From: Talinum fruticosum
Taxonomy: Eukaryota; Streptophyta; Magnoliopsida; Caryophyllales; Talinaceae
DNA: 64,000 nucleotides
NCBI GenBank assembly: GCA_021018815.1
Contig: JAITYX010000100.1
Span: forward strand, 1,426,001-1,490,000
Direction: 5' to 3'
The position numbers and the translations under genes were made by a program. Numbering within the stretch: the first letter of the stretch is position 1; the number at the start of each line of letters is the position of its first letter. Below the pieces are notes generated by a model that saw only the letters and a program-made list of their open reading frames with translations, searched no databases and was not told the DNA's origin. Shown one piece after another: positions 13,086 to 25,533 of this stretch.

Positions 13086-15557
13086 ATGGGCATGCTGAGC
13101 ATGGAATCGACGGTAGTCGGAGCAGCAGCAAGTGGAGTGATAATTGCTGATTTGCATCATCGCCCCCAGATTGTTAAACTTGATTTTCGCGGAATTGGAA
13201 TTGGAAGCAGAGTCAGAGAAAGATGTAGGAGCAACTTCCAATTTGGAGGATTTAAAAATGGAGTGGGAATTCATGGATTCCCACCTCAATTTCACAGAAG
13301 TGTCCGCAACACCGTAAGCTGCAAAGCCATGGACAGCCAAAGCCAAATCCAAAGCGAAAGCTCAAATACCCTTTACCAAGGCGTCTATGGTCTATGGACC
13401 ATCGATCCCTCTGATGTTCGCGAGGTCTCTCTCTCTCTCTCTCTCTCCCCCTCCTTTTTTGGTTCTGTATCGAGTTTTCTATTTATGCAACTTGTGCCTT
13501 CTGGGATTGCAAGAATGGTTTTTTGTTCTTTTTCCCCCTTTAGAATACTTGGGGTGTAAATGAATGAATAAAGGAAGGAGCTTTTTATTTGCAATTGGAT
13601 TAATTAATAATGTAATAGTTATTGCCTCAGCTGGGTATGTAATCTGTAGTCTGTAGTTTGTACTAATAAATTAATCCCTTTCAACTTAATATCGGCTTCC
13701 ACTTCGGCTGTCATATTGGAGAATATATCCGGAATAGATTGCCCACATGCTTCTTCTCAACAAAAACAGTAGATTATGTAGTAAGAAATTTTGCTTTAGT
13801 CCGCTGTGACTCAATCTACTTATAATAGTATAAGAAAGGTTGTCTCTGTTCGACATTAAATTGAATTGAATTGCCTGCGTCCTACTTTGCAACAAAACAA
13901 GTGGGTGATAGTTTATCGAGTAACTTTGCTTTAGTGAAATATAACTTTTTGAAGAGTTGCTCCATACTCTCAATCATTTGAGCCTTCAGTTGCTTTCTTT
14001 ATTGAAAATGGATATAATGTCAAATGCAAGTTTGCATTCTCATCAACTTTGAAGCATCCTTGCCTGCTGCCTCTAAAAGCTCGTGATAAGTTTATCTTGG
14101 TAAAGTAGGTAAATTTTCCATAGGAATGGCTATGCCAATACAAGCTTGAGTTTGCGTCAACATTGAACAAGTTTCTACTTGCCTTCAAGAGCTCTTGATG
14201 GCAAACTGTTTTTGACAGTTATATGTTGTTTTTTATACATTGCAGGTGATCTTTTATAGGACTGGACTTGTAACGGCTGCTGCCTCCTTTGTTGTGGCTG
14301 GTTCCACGGCCTTTTTGCCTGCCGACTCTTTTCTAAAGCAGACCTCGACCAAAGCCTTGACATTTTCTATGTATTGGGAGCTGCTGGACTAGGCCTCTCT
14401 CTGTACTATATACACATCTATGTAACTGAAATCAAGCGCACCCTGCAAGCACTGTGGGCCTTGGGTGTTGTTGGCTCTTTAGCCACCTACATCGCCCTTG
14501 CTCAACCAGCTGGTCAAGGCCTGGTGCAGTATGTCCTTGATAACCCGACTGCTGTCTGGTTTGTTGGGCCTCTTTTTGCTGCTCTCACAGGGCTGGTTTT
14601 CAAGGAAGGTGATCATAGAGAATAGCACTTGCTTTTCTTCATGCTCAAACCAATTGTGTTTTCATCTGGTGATCCTTAAATTGACTATCTGCATTTGTAC
14701 ATCTAAACAGGCCTCTGCTATGGGAAGCTGGAAGCTGGGGTGCTTACTTTTATAATACCCTCCATTCTTCTAGGCCACCTGGTACTACTAGTGTGCTTTA
14801 GCTTCTTATGTTTATCTATTACTTGTATGTTGATTTACCGAGAAAGGAGCTTGACGATCCTGATGATGTGAACAGACTGGTCTGATGGATGATGGAGTAA
14901 AATTGAGCCTTCTGGGTTTGTGGATGGCCCTCTTCGTCGCTTTTGCTGGAAGAAAATTCACTCAGCCTATGAAGGTAATCCTTTACTGCTGGAGCTGCTA
15001 TTTTGTTTTGGTGTTGCCTGCTAGTGTATCATGTACATCTTTCACTACTGCAGCTGTTATTATTCCTCAGTTTTTTGTTTCCAATTAATTATGGGTCTTA
15101 CAAATCTTATTCACCCCAACACCTTTAAGGGTGTGGTTTGTGTGGATTTTGAACATTTGTTGCACAGAATAGGCTGTATTCATGTTGAAGTGTTGAGTGT
15201 CCAAGATTTTTTGAAATAATTTGTACCTTTTTTTGTTTGAAATGAAGTTTTCATATCCATGTCTGAGTGTCCAACATGGGTATAAAATAATGAGTCGAAG
15301 TATCACATTTTGGACCTCACCTAAGACCAATACAGAATTGGAAATCCCTGCTCCTGTATTATTTGTTGATAATTTGATATCGAAACCTTCGATTTGATAG
15401 TGTTCTGATTTGGCAAGTTATGTGCACTACTGAAATGTTAATTTCGATTTCGTATTTGAAGGATGATATTGGTGACAAGTCTGTGTTCATGTTCAATGCC
15501 CTTTCGGAAGAGGAGAAGGAGGCTTTGCTTGAGAAGCTTGGACAGCAAAAGCTCTAG
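13086..15557 (+). CDS. DUF2301 integral membrane protein, plastid-targeted (one frameshift)
   Basis: Five exons: 13086-13424, 14246-14608, 14711-14781, 14876-14974 and 15462-15557, about 322 residues when corrected. Exon 1 gives an N-terminus rich in Ser, Arg and Val, consistent with a chloroplast transit peptide, ending in GVYGLWTIDPSDVRE. The rest matches the plant/cyanobacterial DUF2301 family: several membrane segments including GLVTAAASFVVAGSTAFLP and IFYVLGAAGLGLSLYYIHIY, the loop EIKRTLQALWALGVVGSL, then GRKFTQPMK and a soluble tail with NALSEEEKEALLEKL. The function is unknown; a thylakoid or envelope location is inferred. The frame breaks at AAA 14335-14337: one more A gives FLKADLDQSLDIFY and also brings exon 2 into the phase needed by exon 3. 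The first intron starts in a (TC)n tract (13425-13448). The start at 13086 is the first ATG of the frame; a second lies at 13092. Confidence 0.88.
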
Positions 15558-16342
15558 TCTTGCATCTACACGGGAAAACACATTTTTGAAGAGAAAATCT
15601 GTATCGGTTACTGTAATCCATAACATCGCTCTGCTAGTGTATACATTACATAAAAGTTTTGCTTTTCATCAGAGTGCCATTACCATCATTCTGTTGTTAT
15701 AGGTAGTTGTAAATTATTTGTGTACAGAAAATTATGAAGATATATAATATTAAAATGTTTGGAATCGACATATTGTTCTGAATTACACATGATTTTCAGA
15801 TGAAAGACATCAGATAAATTGATGTCGTGCCTTGTGAGATTGGTATCAAGATATTTCTTTTTTTCTTTTGGGGGGTTTCTAATATTGTGCTAATGGCATG
15901 CAATCTACCATATTCAGAATTTCTTAAATTTGAAAATATTTTTCATAAGATTTGACAATATTGGTATGACGTCCCAAAATTTTCAGAAAACCAAGTTTCA
16001 ATTTAATGTCTGTTTGAACTTTGACAACTATTGGTTAAGAGTCATACTCTGATCAGCTCCAAGTGAAGTAACCAGGCATCAATATATTATATCACTCACC
16101 ATAAAACTTACATGTATAAAATTAGCTGCATCAGCTACATTCTACCATATGCTAATAAAGCTTGTAAAAACCTATGAACAAGCACCACAAAAACGTAAAT
16201 AAACACCCCGGAATTCAACAACGACACAAGCAAGCCTAATCTCGAAGTGGCTAAATAACCTTTAGCCCATCAAATTATATATAATCGGATATTATATAAC
16301 CAGGCACTATATCCTCCGTCAAACCCGCAGATCCCGAGCAAA
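15558..16342. other. Spacer between convergent DUF2301 and DnaJ genes
   Basis: This is 3'UTR material of both convergent genes. No other gene, RNA or repeat is recognised. Confidence 0.6.
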
Positions 16343-19300
16343 TCATTGCTGAGCGCACTGTACCCGACGCATTGAGGGCCCCTCGTCGTCGTCGTCGTCA
16401 TCATCATCTTCATAATACGACCTCTGGCGGCGCTGGTGCTTCTTGCGCCTCATCTCTTCGTCAATATTGAGATCATGAAGAGTGGTCTCCTCACACTCGT
16501 CTAACTCCATTTCTGAGACCTGCTTCCCAGGTTTTGAAGGCAATATCTTCCCCAAAGCCCGGGACCTTTCTAAGGGAAGAGACTCGGGAAATTCCACATT
16601 AAAGTGGATGTACAATCGGCCCTTCATGAATGGCCTCTGGTGATGGGGCATACCCTCATCATTGATTGCCTTGTACTGGTCGGGCTTGATGACCTCTCCT
16701 GGGTTGGATTTGATCAGGAGTTGTCGCCCATCGAGGTGAGTCAGGACAAACTGGAATCCACATAGAGCCTCAGTTAAGCTTAGCTTGTGCTCCACATAGA
16801 GATCATCGAACTTTCGTTTGAATCTATGGTGTTCCTTTTGTTCCAACACAAAAATAATGTCCCCGTGACTGTATCAGGCTGCGTAAAGATAGAAATATTT
16901 TTAGTAGCTAAACATAGATACTTCAAAGATGATCCAAAGCCCAATGAAAATATGCAAGTCACTAATAATTCATTTATTATAATTGGGGAAAAAAAGCTGG
17001 GCTTTGGATTTAATCCACATTATGACACATCTGATCATGTTCATCATTCTTAGTCGGAAAACGGTTTATTCCAGATCAGACAAGTCTGCTTGGGTTTATA
17101 GAAAATTTAGATCTTAAAAGATTCATGCTTTTATCCAATGTTTTTGGGTGGGATGAATTCAGGTTATCAGGTCAGACAAGATCTTCCCAGTGCTAATCAA
17201 ATTTCATAACAGCTGCAATGCCTCTTCCATATGCTAAGTTGTCCATCAACAATCTTTGGCAATTAGTTTGAATTGAATAAAGCATCAAATCAGTTGCTCA
17301 CATCAAACATAACAATTTTAATAATAATGTTAATGACAGTTAATTCACCAAAATTTTAATTGTAAGCTCACACTTGACAAAAAAATTATGCACTTACCGC
17401 CTCGTCAGCTTGCCCCTCAAATACAATTTTCTGACCATGCTGCATCCCCTTTTCCACATGCACCTCCAGCACTTTCTTCTCTGCAGCAACTTTGTTGCCC
17501 TTGCACTGTGGGCATTTATCCTTTTCACTGATTACCTCTCCTGCATAGCATTTTAAAAAATTCATAAGACAAAAGTCAGGTAAAAACTGAGCAAACATGG
17601 TGATTCTAGGAAAAGATTTTAATAAATACCTGAACCTCTACATTGTGGACAGACATGCTGCATTTGTTGAATCATACCGAGCCCAACCTGTCTAGTTGTA
17701 ATCTTTATCCCTGAACCTTGACAACCATAACACCGGCTAGATGTCCCACTTTTTGATCCTTTCCTGTAATATACCACATCCCAAGTAAAGACTAGGTGAC
17801 TCCTGGTTGCAAACTTGCAATAAAAAAGACATTGCTATTCCGGCAATTGATTCCCTCATCTCTCATATGGGTAATGATTACTCTTTTCTTGATCAGCACA
17901 ACTCAACCCTAAGAAAAATGATCATACAAGAGAATAGCAGATGCTGTTCCTCAAAGGATTCCAAGTCAAACTGATTTAGAATTATTCATTGACAATGATA
18001 ATCGAGTACACAGGCCAAGCCACATCCATATAAACTCCAGTTGACAGATGAGAAGTCAAAACTCAAGACCTACCTGACCCTAAGTGAAGCATAAATTGCT
18101 AGCATCAATTCATCTTTGCAGAAGAGCGAAAATAGGTTTTACACTTCTGACAGCTTTACACACTTTCGAAACAGCCTTTCTGCTAATGTGACTAGCAAAA
18201 CAAGGCTATGGCAGCAGCAGTGTGCGTCCTAGCATTTGAAAACATCTAACCATAATTTGCAGGCTTGCAAAGTAGAATTCTTATATAGCTGCTTTTGTTG
18301 CTCATGAAGAAAATCAGCTTAATAAATTGACACAAATTATACCAATTGCCCCGCGATTACACTGGTTACCATTTCCTTCTTCAAAGCTCATGTCCTTGCC
18401 AATATTCCTTTTCCACAAAGAACATTTATTGAAGAATTTTCAAGGGACAACTATCTTTAAAAATGGTCTTCACAACTTCAGAACAGAAACAACCACAACC
18501 AACCACACGTGGATGCTGCTTAAGCAAGTTTAGGCGAGATTTAGATATGCAACCTTAACCCTACAAACAGAAACACTGTTCACGCAATCATATTCACAAC
18601 TACACATCAGCAGAAAAAGGTATTAAAAATCTGAAGTTCAAGGGACAACTACACATCAACAGAAAAAGGTATTAAAAATCTGAACTTCAAGTTGCCTAAC
18701 AGTTGTTTCTTTGATTTGGGGAGGGGTACACAAGGTTGAGTTTGATTTTATGCCAGAACACTGCATGTTACAGTAAATTTATGGACGAAAAGGTGACCTT
18801 TTATGCTAGATGGCCTGATGCACAATGCATTACTAAACAGAATTATGACAGCTTAAGACAGAGAAAGGAAAAAGAGTCATGCCATAAGAGCCATGCCACC
18901 CAAATACAACTACCAAGATACAGACCCTTTGCTTTATGTGGCATATATTAATACAAAAATTATGCTTGCTTAAGATACAAGCGGTCAACTATGGCAGTGT
19001 GCATGCCCATTTTCAGTTACTGTTGACTGCCTAAATATTTTACATTATCATACCTTCAAAATACCGATCAACTTTCACAGAGTCAGTTATTTTACTGCAT
19101 TCCAATAAATATTCTTTCCCAGCATTTGTCAATTTTGAGACAACAGGGTTATAAGCCAAATCTCTAGAATCAAATCTTAAGCATGGAAGTAATATATGAC
19201 TAGTAGATAAGCAGGGCCATACCCTTTACATCTGGGACACAAAATATTCCTAGAGAGTGACAACTTCTTAGTTGTCCCATTGTACAAGTCTTCCAACGAG

Positions 19301-20676
19301 ACCTTTAAAGTATGGATCACGTCTTCACCCTGCTTTTTCCGGCTAAATCTTGAGCTGCCACCACCTATAATATTTATAAATGCAAATAGAGCTCAGCATT
19401 TTATATTAGTTTATTTTTTGTTCCTCCATATCTTGGGTAGCTTGAGATGCCAATATAAGATGCCAAATATTAGAGAAGAGCAGGGAAGAAAAGGACACAA
19501 AGACAACACTGATAAGAAGTTAATTAACAAATGAAATACACATGCTGCTCACCTCCAAAAGCTCCTGGATTGAAGAACTGCTCAAATATTTCAAATGGAT
19601 TATAAGAGGGACCGCCACCTCCCATTCCCTCTTTAAGAGCATCTTCTCCATACTGGTCATAGATTTCTCTCTTTTCTGGGTCACTTAGAACTTCATAAGC
19701 TTGAGCCAGTTCCTTGAACTGCTCCGAAGCCAATCAGGGAAGCAAGTCAAACCAAAAATTCATAAAATGATCCACGAAAAACTGCTAAATAAAAAGCAAA
19801 GATAAAAGGGGTTTCCATATAATCACTAATTCCTTTTCTCCATTTTCAGTAAAATCGCCATAATTTCTAAATTTTTCAGTTAACCAACCAACTTCTATCA
19901 GACAAGTTGCACCCAATTTAAGGTCTCATCCCAAAGGGGCTGAATTTTCTGTGAAATATTCCAGAAAATTTCCAGGAAGACTCCACATATCCCCACTGAA
20001 ATTCTAGTTGCATCATCAACTTACATCTGAAGATTATCTGCAAAATTCACGCTTGTTGCAGAACTACGGGGCAAGTGGGAAAGGAAAGGAAAGGGGGAAA
20101 AAACATGATGCCCAAGTGAAAACACAAACAAACTTTCGATTATTTTCTCATCTATAACAAACTGTAGGTAACACCACAAGAACCATACAAGCAACAGGTG
20201 AAAACATCCTACAATCTAATTTTATTCTGCATGAACCAATTATTAAGCACCAGTAATTTCCAAGAACTATTGCTGCCATAGAAAAGCCAATCAAGAATTA
20301 TAGAGCTGCCATGCAGAGCATACATCAACTTACCATAGGTCACTTTTGGACACAAAAGAAGCTGACAGGGTACAAAACCCAAAATTTTAACTCTCCTGTT
20401 CAGCAATAGCAAGAAAGCAGCAAGGACATACTCAAATATACACTGTCAAAGCCAAAAGGAATATTTGATGTGGTATAGCTAACTTGTAGAGAGTCATATA
20501 TGTTTCAAGGCAACAATGCGATTTACCTTCTCTGGATCTCCACCCTTATCTGGATGGCTTTTTATGGCTGCTTTCCTGTATGCCTTCTTAAGTTCATCTT
20601 GGCTAGCAGTTTTTGAGACTCCGAGGATGGCATAATATTTGCTGTTGTCACTTCTCCTTGGAGCACGTCCAAACAT
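16343..20676 (-). CDS. J3: DnaJ type I (A) co-chaperone, farnesylated J3/ANJ1-type (one frameshift)
   Basis: Six coding exons (- strand): 20527-20676, 19553-19718, 19223-19364, 17630-17763, 17398-17540 and 16343-16878, 423 residues when corrected, the normal length. The J domain has HPD at residues 41-43 and stimulates HSP70 ATPase. A G/F linker follows ([19 protein letters not shown]), then four zinc-finger CXXCXGXG-type repeats ([32 protein letters not shown]), then the substrate-binding C-terminal domains. The end is an acidic stretch and CAQQ, a CaaX farnesylation box, as in cytosolic plant J2/J3. In the last exon the C-run 16861-16864 (G-run on the gene strand) is one base short: as read VTG is followed by a shifted frame, while one more G gives [14 protein letters not shown] and makes the exon length divisible by three. 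The role is general protein folding and, in relatives, flowering and stress signalling. Confidence 0.95.
18600..18690. repeat. 49-bp tandem duplication in DnaJ intron 3
   Basis: The unit begins CTACACATCA and contains AGAAAAAGGTATTAAAAATC. It occurs at 18600 and again at 18649 with two or three substitutions. It lies in the intron between coding exons 3 and 4. Confidence 0.85.
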
Positions 20677-22335
20677 GGTTAAGTCTCTCCACTGCGCTCA
20701 GCAGCACAACTAAACAAGAACAAAGGAAGAGTTTAACTACAATAGAAGGCAAGCACCTATGCACGATAACAAATATCTTCAACTAAGTGCAACAAAAGAG
20801 TATCAACTAGAAAACAGTGGGAGTTCCAATCCAGAACAATAGGTGTTTCCCCCTCATCTCCCCACTTTCCTTCCCAAGTTCTTCAAAAATTTAATGACAC
20901 AACAGAAAACAGTCATCTGGAGCACAGAAGACAATTTAAAACTAGCAGCAGCTGCAGCTTGCAGGGGTTCAAAATAGCAATTCTGTCTAAAATGGACCAC
21001 AGGTATACAAAAATAATGATCAATCTACTGAGACAATTAGACAGCCACTAGAAGGGGTCTGAAAAATCATAGCAAGTGCACAAACAAAGTGCGCATACCC
21101 ATGAGTGCAATTAAATTCAGAGTAATCCACACGTTACGGCATATGAGATCAAAGAAATTAGCAAGTTTGTGTTCGTAGTTGCTTTTCCACTTATGTAGTA
21201 ATAGGTACATCCATAAGTAACACTCATTTTATCAGCTTAAAGCCTTAAACACGGAAAAAATGACCTAGAATAAGAATTGACAAGTGCCAAAAGCATCTTG
21301 AAAGCTCGAGTTAGACAAGAGAATTACCGCGAAAGCAGTTCAGGCAAACTTGTATCAAACAAACAGTCTACATAAGGTCCAGCAACTATGAACATCGTAC
21401 TCAAAGATAAGCCCAAAATATCAAACTACATCGGGACAGTTGCACATTTGTATCAAAGACAGCAACTTTAATAATATCCTTCTTGCTCCAATTGACCTCA
21501 AAATCAAACCCCAAAACATGCAGCCAAAAATCTAAAACTGAAAATTACCAGTAGACAACAATGAGCTTTCTTCTATAAAACAAATGTATATCTTGTTAGT
21601 TATATTAATTGAATCTAAAGACAAAAAATTGTAACTTGCAAAATTAGAAAAATATTGGGACTACAATATAGGCAATAGATTTGCCATCGGCCAATCACGA
21701 ATAGTGATCAAGTCCTCACATAATGAATCTTTTCAACGAAATGAAACATTCCAAAGAAGAAAAGGCTTGCTGACACCCTGGGGCAAAATTTGTTGCATCA
21801 TGAGTATTCATGACTTAACTAGCTGAGTTCTTCAAGTATCTGACTATACCCAGGAAGCCAATTTCGTGATCTCCGCAATAGGCAATTTTTTTTTTCTGCC
21901 CATATAAATTTTTCAAGCCCCGTCACTTGTAGATTCCCATTTAACAAGAACAAAACAATCCTAAACGAATCATACATCGATCAAAGCCAGTAGAATAAAC
22001 AAGACAGCTCCCCCCGCCCCGCCCCAAACAACCACAGAATCAGATATTTAATTGGATTAGTATAATAAGATACTAAATCATAAAAAACGTAACAAAAACA
22101 CTGTGGAGAACCCTTAAAGAAAAATAAAAATCAAAACTTGCAGATAAAAAAACCATCCAACATATTTAAGTAATCAAGAAATATCTCAGTTTACACATGC
22201 AAATAGCTAAATAGTATAATGAATATCCATCACGGAAAATGAAGGGGGAGGAAGATTAAATCTTTGAAATTCGAGGAACAAACTTACCAAGTTCCAGTGG
22301 AAGAGAGAGAGAGATGGAGAAGGATGTGGGAAGGA
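20677..22335 (-). other. Inferred 5'UTR with long leader intron of the DnaJ gene
   Basis: On the gene strand a GA-rich leader (22300-22320) is followed by a good donor, CTTG|GTAAGT, with GT at 22286-22287. Just before the start codon there is a polypyrimidine tract with acceptor TTTAG at about 20710 (another CAG at 20692). This predicts a leader intron of about 1.58 kb. The stretch between shows no coding content and is T-rich on the gene strand like the other introns. A cDNA read crossing the junction would settle it. Confidence 0.55.
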
Positions 22336-22555
22336 GAGGGCGGTCTCTCCGGTGAGTTCGAAGCCGTGGTTCTGGAGTGAGGGTTTGAGAGGCTAAGAAA
22401 TTTACTGCGTATTTAATATTAATAAAGAATATGCACTGCTTTATCAAATTGTGTATGTGTACTAGGTATAGAAAAAGGGCTTCTCATAGTTCTGATTGGA
22501 CTATCAAAGGTTTTTTTTTTTTTTTTGATCTTCCATGTAAGTATTATTTTAAAGT

Positions 22556-22603
22556 CCAAACCTTTTTAATTCGTTGCACATATGCGTATAAATCCAAACT
22601 ATT
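22556..22603 (+). mobile_element. Degenerate Helitron-like 3' terminus
   Basis: This segment matches, over about 45 bases, the 3' end region of the Helitron near 48,188: TTTTAATTCGTTGCAC, TATGCGT, then AAATCCAA. The hairpin at 22574-22591 is decayed (stem TTGCACA versus CGTATAA) and is followed 8 bases later by CTAT in the place where Helitrons end in CTRR. No matching 5' end was found nearby, so this is a fragment or a small non-autonomous copy. Confidence 0.5.
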
Positions 22604-23699
22604 ACTATTAACCGTAATTGTTGAAAAATGTTAATTATAATCTCTAATAATATCGATAATTGTTAATATTTATTTTTTTATTAATAACTGTTTTTAAGAG
22701 TTAAAACAGATAAATTTCAAATTGAATGAAATCATATCGGATACTAGCTAAATATTCATGAACTATCAATCCTATATGAAAATATTTAGAATGGTTTATC
22801 TAATGCTTGATATGATTCTATTTAATAGCCGTTATAGCAGTTTAATGAATTATACTTTCTTTTTACGTAACAAAAAGAATGTTGTATTCAATTATTATAA
22901 TTTTGTATCTCCTTTTAGAACTTTGCCCAACGAATGGTCAAGCAAATAGATATACCCATTTCGATTAAAATGATGATCAAGTAAATAAATATACCCAACT
23001 TTAAAATCTAACATTGAGCCAATCATCCTCTAATTGTAATTTTTTATATCTCATCTCTATTTTATCTCATAAAATTTTAATGTAATTGAGTTTTAATAAG
23101 TCGTAAAGTTTAACATTAATCCGTTTCTGTTCTAATACATTGATAAAACTTAAGTTATAACTCGTATAAAAAGAAGTTTTGGGCTGTTTTTGATAATTTA
23201 AGGGGACTATAATGTGAAAAGTTAATTTAATTTTATGTTTTAAGATAAAAAATCCAAAAAAAAGTTACTTTCAGCCTCAAAATGGGAGAGTATGTATGGA
23301 TTGGGTCATCTGTACATATGATAATTGAATCAAGTAAAAGTTGGTAAAATTGGGTGATAGATTTGAATGATGGGCTACCTACCTAGCTGAGTCCAATCTA
23401 TTACTAAACCTAAGGTTGGCGACCGCCCCCCCAAAAAAAAGAAGTTTTAATGCTTCCTTCCTCTTTTTTTCTTTTTTTTTTTCTTTCTTTATCATTTATA
23501 TTGATTAATTAAGGCTTCTAGGCACAATTATTGTGAACAATGCATAGATATCACAACTAAATACGTCACAAATGATATCATCCCTATGTGAACTTGTATT
23601 TAAAATTATTACATATATATAATATATATCTTATAATATTATTTTAAGGTTGTGTGATATAAGTTTTATAGAATTTATTTCTTCAGTCATGTTTAAACT

Positions 23700-23725
23700 T
23701 TATATATATATATATATATATATAT
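23700..23725. repeat. (AT)n microsatellite
   Basis: About 13 TA dinucleotides in intergenic sequence. Confidence 0.9.
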
Positions 23726-25533
23726 TGCTTGAAAATGGAAGTGTGCAATTATCAAAAGGTGCTGAGTAGGGTTTATGGTCACTAAAATCATACTGTGTGG
23801 CCTTTTGTTCTAATTCAATCAAGTATTTAAACCTCTTTAATATTTAAAAGTTATTGAGAAATATATTGGGATTGAGTGAGCTTATATCACCTAATAACTA
23901 TATATTTTTTATGAAACCAACAACATTAAGGTTAAAAGATCAATGTCGTTACTATTTGACCATCGTATTCATAAACTTATCAATTGAAAGGCCAATCATT
24001 CTAGTATAACAAAAAAATAAATAAATATTTAAAATTAAAGAGGACATCTCATAACATCCAAAATTATCGAAGGTTGTTAAAAGTATATTTAATAATTAAC
24101 ATATAACAAACGATTAATGATTCATATGTTTCCCTATATTTTTTCTATGATAGCTACTTGTTTAGTCTATTATATTATCAAGACAACTCTAGCAATATCG
24201 TCTTTAAAATGCATACCTTTATTATTTTGTCCGCCTCTTCATATGCGAGGCTAGCTCTTCAACTCTTCTCAAAATTGAATAAAATTATAATAGTAATATA
24301 ATATTTAATTAATTTTATTCCATAACACACCATTGAGAACCTCAATTGATGTCATTGATATTGGGTACGCAATTTGCATAAAATGATTTGATTTTACAAA
24401 ATGGGGTGACTTCCTCAACATTTCCTAGTGGAGAAGTTAAGTCATCACATAAGAGCACAACTCACTAACTTGATAAAACCTTCAATCCATTGCTTCATTT
24501 TCAAGGTCCTCCCTCTTTGGAGCCATTATAGGCTATTTTATCTTCATCCATAAAATTTATGTACATGAACAAACAAATGAATGAAAAGAAAAATCTACAA
24601 AGAGACCAAGTAGGCCATGGCTTGTTGCCAAAAACTTGGTTGCTAGCTCCATAGAATTGACCCAAGTACAAACACATCATTAGACAAAATTAGTGAGTTT
24701 GCTCCTTCTTGTTAGGTTCTTGGAAGGAGCAAGGGAAAGAAAATCATACTCAATCATACATATATGACAAGCGAAAATAGGTTAGGAATACAGGGATTAA
24801 TGGAAGTGAAAACGGTCTTATACGATCTATAATGGGGATATGAGACCGTCAAATTTAATTTTGAAAGTTTATTCTTTTAATTAGAAGAAATATAAAATGA
24901 AAACAAATAAACTTCTCACAATTTATATTAAATTTTTAGTTTTCTACTTATATACCGGTGAAGGAAAGGTTTAATGGAAATTTGACTTATAATATACTTG
25001 TTGTTTATTTTTCACATCTGAATCTTTATCTTTCACTACGAAATATGAAGGTTACACTGACAAGAATATCATTTTTGTATGAAAATGGATATGATATACT
25101 GATTATTAATTTAACATTAATTTTTTAATATCAACCCTCTCATTATATATAAATATTTTACTTATACTTTAAAATATTAATGAAGATTGACTTTTAAATC
25201 GCTAAAAAAACTAGGAGATCTTTCAACAGGAGCTAATGTTAAAGATTATTGTATTTTTCAGAAAGCATGCGGCAAACTAATAGCCATGATCTTAATTTTA
25301 AAAAAGAAATTGAAGGCTTCCCTTCCAAGTTGGAGTTGGAAGAAGGAAACCATAACCATAGATAGACTCTGTGTTTCCCCTTTCCTTCCGCTGTCATTTT
25401 CCAACTGCTCCTTCAAAAACCCATTTCCCCGCAATTCTTCAGTGCCCACTTCGTCACAATCACACATCACAGCACCCATCATCGTCAGTCATCTTCCCCC
25501 AGAGAGAGAGACAGAGAGAGAGAGACAGAGAGA

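Larger units (their letters stand above)
22336..25499. other. Intergenic spacer between divergent DnaJ and histidine-phosphatase genes
   Basis: AT-rich sequence without recognisable genes. It contains a Helitron-type 3' end fragment (22556-22603), an (AT)n run near 23700-23725 and long A/T stretches. The rightmost 100-200 bases should hold the promoter of the phosphatase gene, which starts with a (GA)n leader at 25499-25532. Confidence 0.55.

Noticed and set aside
14281..14341. Short intron in DUF2301 exon 2 as explanation of the frame break
   Set aside because: Any GT...AG here would remove a conserved membrane segment; a one-base gap in the A-run explains both frame and exon phase.
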